Assembly: GCA_917880885.1 (NCBI GenBank)
Contig: OU862933.1
Location: 8,107,452-8,171,451, forward strand
From: Limnephilus marmoratus
Lineage: Eukaryota; Arthropoda; Insecta; Trichoptera; Limnephilidae
Direction of reading: 5' to 3'
Length of the DNA stretch: 64,000 nucleotides
In this document: piece after piece, positions 59,399 through 64,000 of the stretch
How positions within the stretch are numbered: the first letter of the stretch is position 1
How the letters are laid out: every line of letters begins with the position of its first letter
The notes under the pieces: model-generated
Databases searched by the model: none
What the model saw: the letters and a program-made list of their open reading frames with translations, nothing else
Told to the model about the DNA's origin: nothing
Position numbers and translations under genes: made by a program

Positions 59399-59920
59399 CA
59401 GATAGTGAGTACCTTTTAAAAAAAAAAAAATCAAATCATGAAAAGAAAAACCTTATTGTATTCTATTATTTAACTCCCCAACGGGTTACAATAACATCAT
59501 ATTACAGTGGACAGCATTTATTTTTAGGTCAAGAATGAATCACTGTTTCAGTGTTGGATGATTTACAAACATTACTAGACACGTCGATCAATGAATTGTT
59601 TCCAATTCCAGGTAAATAAACTGAAGTAAAGTTCGTTCACAACTCCTACTATTATGTTATTATGATTCCCCAACTCCGTGACGTTCCACGATTCCATGTA
59701 TGGCGAGTCCAGCTGAATCAACTCTCGGCATTGAATTAGCTGGAGTCAAACTGAATTTGGCTCCGGCTGATTCAACGACTCTGGCGGAGCGCCACAATGA
59801 GTTTGATTCGGTGAGTCCGGTGGAATCAAAGGAGCGAGTCCAGTGAATCAAGTCCACTCAGCCGAATATGGTTCCGGAATTGATTCCGTAAAAGTGAATC
59901 GACACACTTCTAATAGGAGC

Positions 59921-60272
59921 TTAGTGATGAATGTTTTGGAAAAATAATTAATAAAAAAGGAATTAATTCGTAAGATTGTTGGAGAATTTCAGAAGATTCG
60001 ACACTTTTTTTATTATTTATTTGTATACAGAAATTTCTGTATCCAATTAGAAAAAAAAAATTTGAAGAACTGAGGAGGATGAAACAACTAGTAATAAAAC
60101 ATCAAAGAAACAATAACTACAATATTTATTTTTATTTTGTAAAATACCGAATATTATAAAATGGCAGCATTTAGAATGCAATATCATTGCTTACATTACG
60201 TGTTTATTTATACAAATATTTATAAAAAATATTGACAATATGATGACTTATGGTATGGGATATTTTGAATAT
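59921..60272. other. 3' flank of the enoyl-CoA hydratase gene
   Basis: AT-rich DNA downstream of the minus-strand stop codon. The complement of tttattttgtaaaata near 60130 could hold the polyadenylation signal, but no site is certain. Confidence 0.35.
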
Positions 60273-60338
60273 TTAATTGCTGGTGAAAGTGGGTGGCCTC
60301 TTCTCAATGAAGGCGGTCATACCTTCTTGGCGATCTTT
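60273..60338 (-). CDS. Echs1: enoyl-CoA hydratase, terminal exon
   Basis: Acceptor atttacag|AAAGAT, 21 codons KDRQEGMTAFIEKRPPTFTSN and TAA at 60275-60273. This matches the C terminus of mitochondrial short-chain enoyl-CoA hydratase (crotonase family), where the EGM-x-AF-x-EKR motif is invariant. The preceding exon ends in phase 0, so they join directly. Confidence 0.9.
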   Translation of the reverse strand, partial: KDRQEGMTAFIEKRPPTFTSN

Positions 60339-61453
60339 CTGTAAATTGAAAATGAAAAAACCAAAATCAGAAATTTTTCACAAATAAAAATTAGGTTTAT
60401 ATTTATTTTGCTTAACTTCTTGTTCGCCGCCACAAAATCAGCTATTTCTTTTTTCGTAATAACTAGATTTTTGCAAATTTACATTTTTGTAAATTAACAT
60501 TTTTGTAATTATACCATCTTACCAGATAATACTAGAATACTTATGGTATATCATATACTATTTATAAAAATAGTAAGTAATCTACCATATATATGTAGTT
60601 TCCCCAGAATAGTTATTTATATTCAGAGTAACGATTTTTTAATAGTATTCTTAAGCATACGCTGGCAAACAAGAGGTTATTAGTCAAATTGCTATGTAAT
60701 ATATTTCTATTACATAGAAACAAGTTAAAAAATAATACATGTTTTATTTTCAATGAGTAAGTTGCATTGGAATCTCAATTAAAAATGAACCTTCTTGGGT
60801 AGAGTTAATTTTTTTGTTGATTATCACACAAGCGCCATTTGCAGGGAACACTGGCGCACTATCCACAATTAGGTGGTGGAAAGAGATAGAAAAGAGGAAG
60901 GTTGGGAAGTACCTGGCTATTCAGATGTGGTCACTACACCGAAAACCATTTCAAATAATATTTCGGTTTTAAAAGGTGGTCTCTTACCAGGGCGATACAA
61001 TAGCATCGTCCATAATTTTTCGATTTATACGTTTTTTAGCTATTATGTCAAAACACATATTTTTATATATTTGACCTCGTAACCTCTAGATACAGAGTTT
61101 AATAGAATAATAACGCTCGGTCACAGATTTAGTGAACCAAGAGAAACTCATGACTATTGATTGGGTTTCAAATGATTCAACCACCTAAAGATTTCCACGG
61201 CTGCTTAAAACATTGAAAATGCACCTAGGGGGAATTTCACCCCCTCGGAGTAAACTGTTGAGTAAATAACTACTTGTCAAGTCATAGGATTAACATGGGT
61301 GCAAAATCAGACATTCACCTGAGAGTAGCATTACTAAGAGGAATTAGAACACGCTACACAAAGTGTAGTGCTTATCAATAGTTTACTGACAGAACATAAA
61401 ATACCTCTAAAGTTACCCTATAATTAAAAAAAATATATGATTTTGATACTGAC
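60339..61453 (-). other. last intron of enoyl-CoA hydratase gene
   Basis: 1115 bp, AT-rich. 60870-60975 resembles the foldback repeat at 25165-25700 (tggctattcagatgtggtca). No coding content. Confidence 0.6.
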
Positions 61454-61641
61454 AGTGGCGAAAGTTCCATGGAAGAGTTTCTTCTCGAACAGCAGACCCT
61501 CCTGCAGCGTGCTCTCATAGGCGCGATTCACCGACTCCTTGCACATCTTCACGATCAGCGGGGAGTGCGAGCTGATCTTGTCTCCGAGCTTGATGGTCTC
61601 GGCCAGCAGCTGCTCCGGGGGGAAGATCTTGCTGACCAGGC
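61454..61641 (-). CDS. Echs1: mitochondrial enoyl-CoA hydratase, penultimate exon
   Basis: Hydrates 2-trans-enoyl-CoA in mitochondrial beta-oxidation. 188 bp: two bases of a split Gly codon and 62 codons beginning [20 protein letters not shown] and ending [11 protein letters not shown]. The [23 protein letters not shown] block is the C-terminal helical region of the crotonase fold that packs in the hexamer. The catalytic glutamates lie in earlier exons that are outside this window (beyond 64000). The exon is strikingly GC-rich at third positions compared with its surroundings. Acceptor ctccag|GC; donor gccact|gtcagt is non-consensus at position +3 but acceptable. Confidence 0.92.
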
Positions 61642-62321
61642 CTGGAGAATAAATTTGCCAATAAAACTATGTACATAAATACTGTAATAATAAATAACAG
61701 AAACAATTGAGATGGGCCATGTATTATTATTATTACTTTTGATATGAAACCATGCGTACGAAAGTGTGGCCAACATCGTTCACCCATACTACTGCAAATC
61801 GTATCTACGCACATCGGCACTCCACCTTTGTTTCGACCTACACACAAAATGCATCAATTTCATTGGCTCCATCACTTTGGTAGTCATTATAATTCGGTCA
61901 TAGCTCGATGACAGTCACCACCCTTCCGTGTCTTCAATTTCTATTATGTATGATTGTAACACATTAATGGTATCTTCCATCTTAAGATACCGAAAGACCC
62001 AAAGAATTTTATGGGCGCCATATTCCTAGAAAGGATCCCAGATGATACAACACCAAAAACATAAAATGTGGTCACCAAAGAGAAATACATATAAAATTAG
62101 GTATCACCAGAGAAAAAGCGCTAGGATTGAGGCAATAAGCAACTCGAGTGAAAAATATTATGGCTTTAAAAAAATATGTTCATATAGACCAATAAATGTT
62201 GATTCTGAATATATAAGTTTTATTAAATAATATTAAACGCAGAGTTTTTAAAAAATTATTAAAAAGTCCATTTTTAATCGGGTCCTAGAAACACGCCATC
62301 AAGTTGGTAGTATTAAAATGG
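61642..62321. other. intron sequence upstream of the Echs1 penultimate exon
   Basis: Presumed intron of the minus-strand gene. No other exon with enoyl-CoA hydratase homology was found up to 64000, so the intron is at least 2.3 kb. 61730-62240 holds nothing recognised. Confidence 0.5.
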
Positions 62322-62914
62322 GGTGAAATGCAGATCCGGGCACAGTTTGGAAATTTAATAAAAAGGCACTTTCTAGATCAGAAAAGTGTGGAGAAGATGA
62401 ATAAAAAATAAATTAAGGCGCGCTCGGCAAAATTGAGGGAGATACAACCGTTCAAAGTATTTAAAAATTCACTTGGCGAACTGATATTGACAGTTCGTTG
62501 TTCGTTCGCCATGTTTTCACCGCTTAGGTATGTTGGATCCCAGACCTAATACAGAATTGATAGTACGCCAGAATCACAAACCATGTTACACAAACCTAGC
62601 GTAGCCGCTAAACCACTTGAAAACTGGGATGTTTTTCTTGCCTTGACGTGAGCAGGCGCTATAAAGGGGCACTTTTTTTGTATCACAAACCATGTTTAGC
62701 GTATTAGATTATAAAAAAATGGCGGGCGGACGCGGGCGAACTGTCAATATCAGTTTGTAAAGTGAAATTTTAAATACTTTGAACGGTTGTATCTCCCTCA
62801 ATTTTGCCGAGCGCGCCTTAATTTTTTATTCAGCTTTTCCACACTTTTCTCATCTAGAAAGTGCCTTTTTATTAAATTTCCAAACTGTGCCCGGATCTGC
62901 ATTCCTCCCTTAAA
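62322..62914. mobile_element. long-TIR element (family B), copy 3
   Basis: Inverted arms of about 190 bp share aatgcagatccgggcacagt, ctttctagatcagaaaagtg and cgcgctcggcaaaattgagg. The core keeps accatgttacacaaac and ggcgctataaaggggcac found in the 10301-13140 copy. No transposase. Confidence 0.8.
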
Positions 62915-63891
62915 ATGTTTAGTGGTGACATCACTGCTCATCGTGTCGTGACTTCACCGTAAAATCATTGTATGGGAATGTAGGTATGACACAAGCCATC
63001 GTATTAATTTATTCGTTTATTTACAAACTGTTTATAGAGATTTAGTCGTGTTTATTGAAACATTATTTAGGTCTAAATAATTCAGTTTCAAAAATAAAGG
63101 CTTATTAGTTTATCTCTATTATTGAAAATATTCAAAAACTACTGCACAAACAAAATAGTAATGATACTCTAGGGAGAATACTTCGAACACCGAATTTAAA
63201 AATGGCGGCAGTTGATCAGCTGATTGCCCGATCTTATAGTAACTTTTCAGGAGTGATGACGTCACACGATTCACTATACATACGGTGGTTTTCGGGAGGT
63301 CTTGAAAAATTAAAACTTTGACAATTATTTTAACTATCAAAACTAACTCTAAAAAAAAAATGCAGTTATTTAAGTTAGAAGGTCAATTCATAAAAAAAAA
63401 ATTGGACTGGAGTTCTCTATTTAAATTACTCGTAGACAGTGCAAACCCTAAACAAGCTAGGCAATTATGTACTCAACTCGGTTAAAAACTCACTATGGGA
63501 ACTAATAGGGTTCTTAAGAGGATACTGCCACCACAGGGGGCATACACAACTGTTGGGAATAGAAAGCCCCTAGTTATGGAAATCACTGATTCATCTGTGT
63601 TGCCAATGTCCTATTTTGAAGGGAAGAACACTAAGGTACCTGGGGAATCAGGAGATTAATAAATAAAGACTCAAGGATAATCTGGTGAACTTTATTAAGG
63701 ACCTGGGCTGCTATCGAAGGCAGAAGATTGATGAATGGCCTGAGTGCTTACGGGAGCTATTAACACCTTATCAATGTTAGTGTCATATTACCTGAATTTC
63801 AACTGTTCCTTTACAAGGATTCATCAAGATTGGAATGGCTAGAGAGAAGAATCAATGGTCTTATGGTTAGTCAGCTTAAAGTACTGTAATT
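62915..63891. other. unassigned DNA
   Basis: No exon or repeat could be identified. Short frames (63119-63340) lack domain features. 63400-63870 is less AT-rich and has a sense of decayed coding (tagggttcttaagaggatac), but nothing can be named. Confidence 0.35.
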
Positions 63892-64000
63892 TTGGAGGTG
63901 GGAATGGGTACTGTCACATCGGGAACCATTTATTGGATAATCGACACCTCTTGGACCTTTGCAGTGGATGTGTCTGCCCAGATGCATCTGCAGGCCAGAT
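63892..64000 (+). repeat. dispersed repeat A, cut by window end
   Basis: tttggaggtgggaatgggta followed by ctgtcacatcgggaaccatt matches the start of the copies at 26672 and 58112. The 3' part lies outside the window. Confidence 0.7.

Larger units (their letters stand above)
55654..59912. mobile_element. 4.26-kb hAT element carrying nested transposons
   Basis: Perfect 8-bp duplication ataggagc (55646-55653 and 59913-59920). TIRs tagaagtgtgtcg and cgacacacttcta; subterminal zones repeat gattccg/cggaat. The interior is filled with later insertions (RTE fragments, Harbinger MITE, Harbinger element, repeat A, short MITEs). No hAT transposase was found. Confidence 0.8.

Noticed and set aside
61469..61847. 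Three frames of 69-110 codons over the Echs1 exon
   Set aside because: They are antisense or out-of-frame shadows of the GC-rich enoyl-CoA hydratase exon, which has splice sites and family homology in one minus-strand frame only.

Overview
This window is nuclear DNA from an arthropod, most probably an insect with a large, transposon-rich genome. The evidence is AT-rich non-coding DNA, GT-AG introns, many insect-type LINE, hAT, Harbinger, piggyBac-like and Penelope-like elements, and abundant short taggtaccta-type runs that I associate with Lepidoptera and aphids. The species cannot be fixed from the sequence. There is no prokaryotic or viral gene content, and no CRISPR array or rRNA.

Three host genes can be assembled exon by exon with matching splice phases. 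(1) Plus strand, 30137-33867: three exons for a 186-residue single-pass membrane protein with an SRPBCC/START-like (helix-grip) domain. (2) Minus strand, 54741-36883: five exons for a 505-residue protein that has only the N-terminal lobe of an SNF2/SWI2 ATPase. It keeps the Walker A lysine, but motif II reads DNLD instead of DEAH/DEGH and motif III reads LTSANLQ. The C-terminal helicase lobe is replaced by an acidic, lysine-poor tail with an NLS-like stretch and four SUMO-consensus sites. This architecture resembles Drosophila Suppressor of Underreplication (SuUR); a decayed ERCC6L2/RAD54-like paralogue is the alternative. (3) Minus strand, 61641-60273: the last two coding exons of mitochondrial short-chain enoyl-CoA hydratase (Echs1); the rest must lie beyond 64000.

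Most of the remaining sequence is nested mobile elements. 1-30 kb holds Jockey/CR1-like and RTE-like LINE remnants, a Penelope-like element with a GIY-YIG domain and inverted terminal repeats (5223-6112), a 3-kb composite element full of purine satellite (6962-9954), several hAT elements with perfect 8-bp target duplications, and elements holding decayed C2H2 zinc-finger arrays. 30-55 kb holds the first two host genes, with introns occupied by hAT, piggyBac-like, LINE, THAP-bearing and Harbinger elements. 51-60 kb is the most heavily nested part: a Harbinger element interrupted by an R4/Dong-like LINE and a hAT MITE, then a 4.26-kb hAT element containing a second Harbinger remnant, RTE fragments and MITEs.

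The most notable signals are the helicase-lobe-less SNF2 gene, hammerhead ribozyme folds in the Penelope-type repeats (one with every core nucleotide intact at 51607-51650), zinc-finger arrays captured inside hAT-like elements, a 105-bp duplication around an RTE insertion, and a 10-bp minisatellite that forms six perfect alternating heat-shock-element units.
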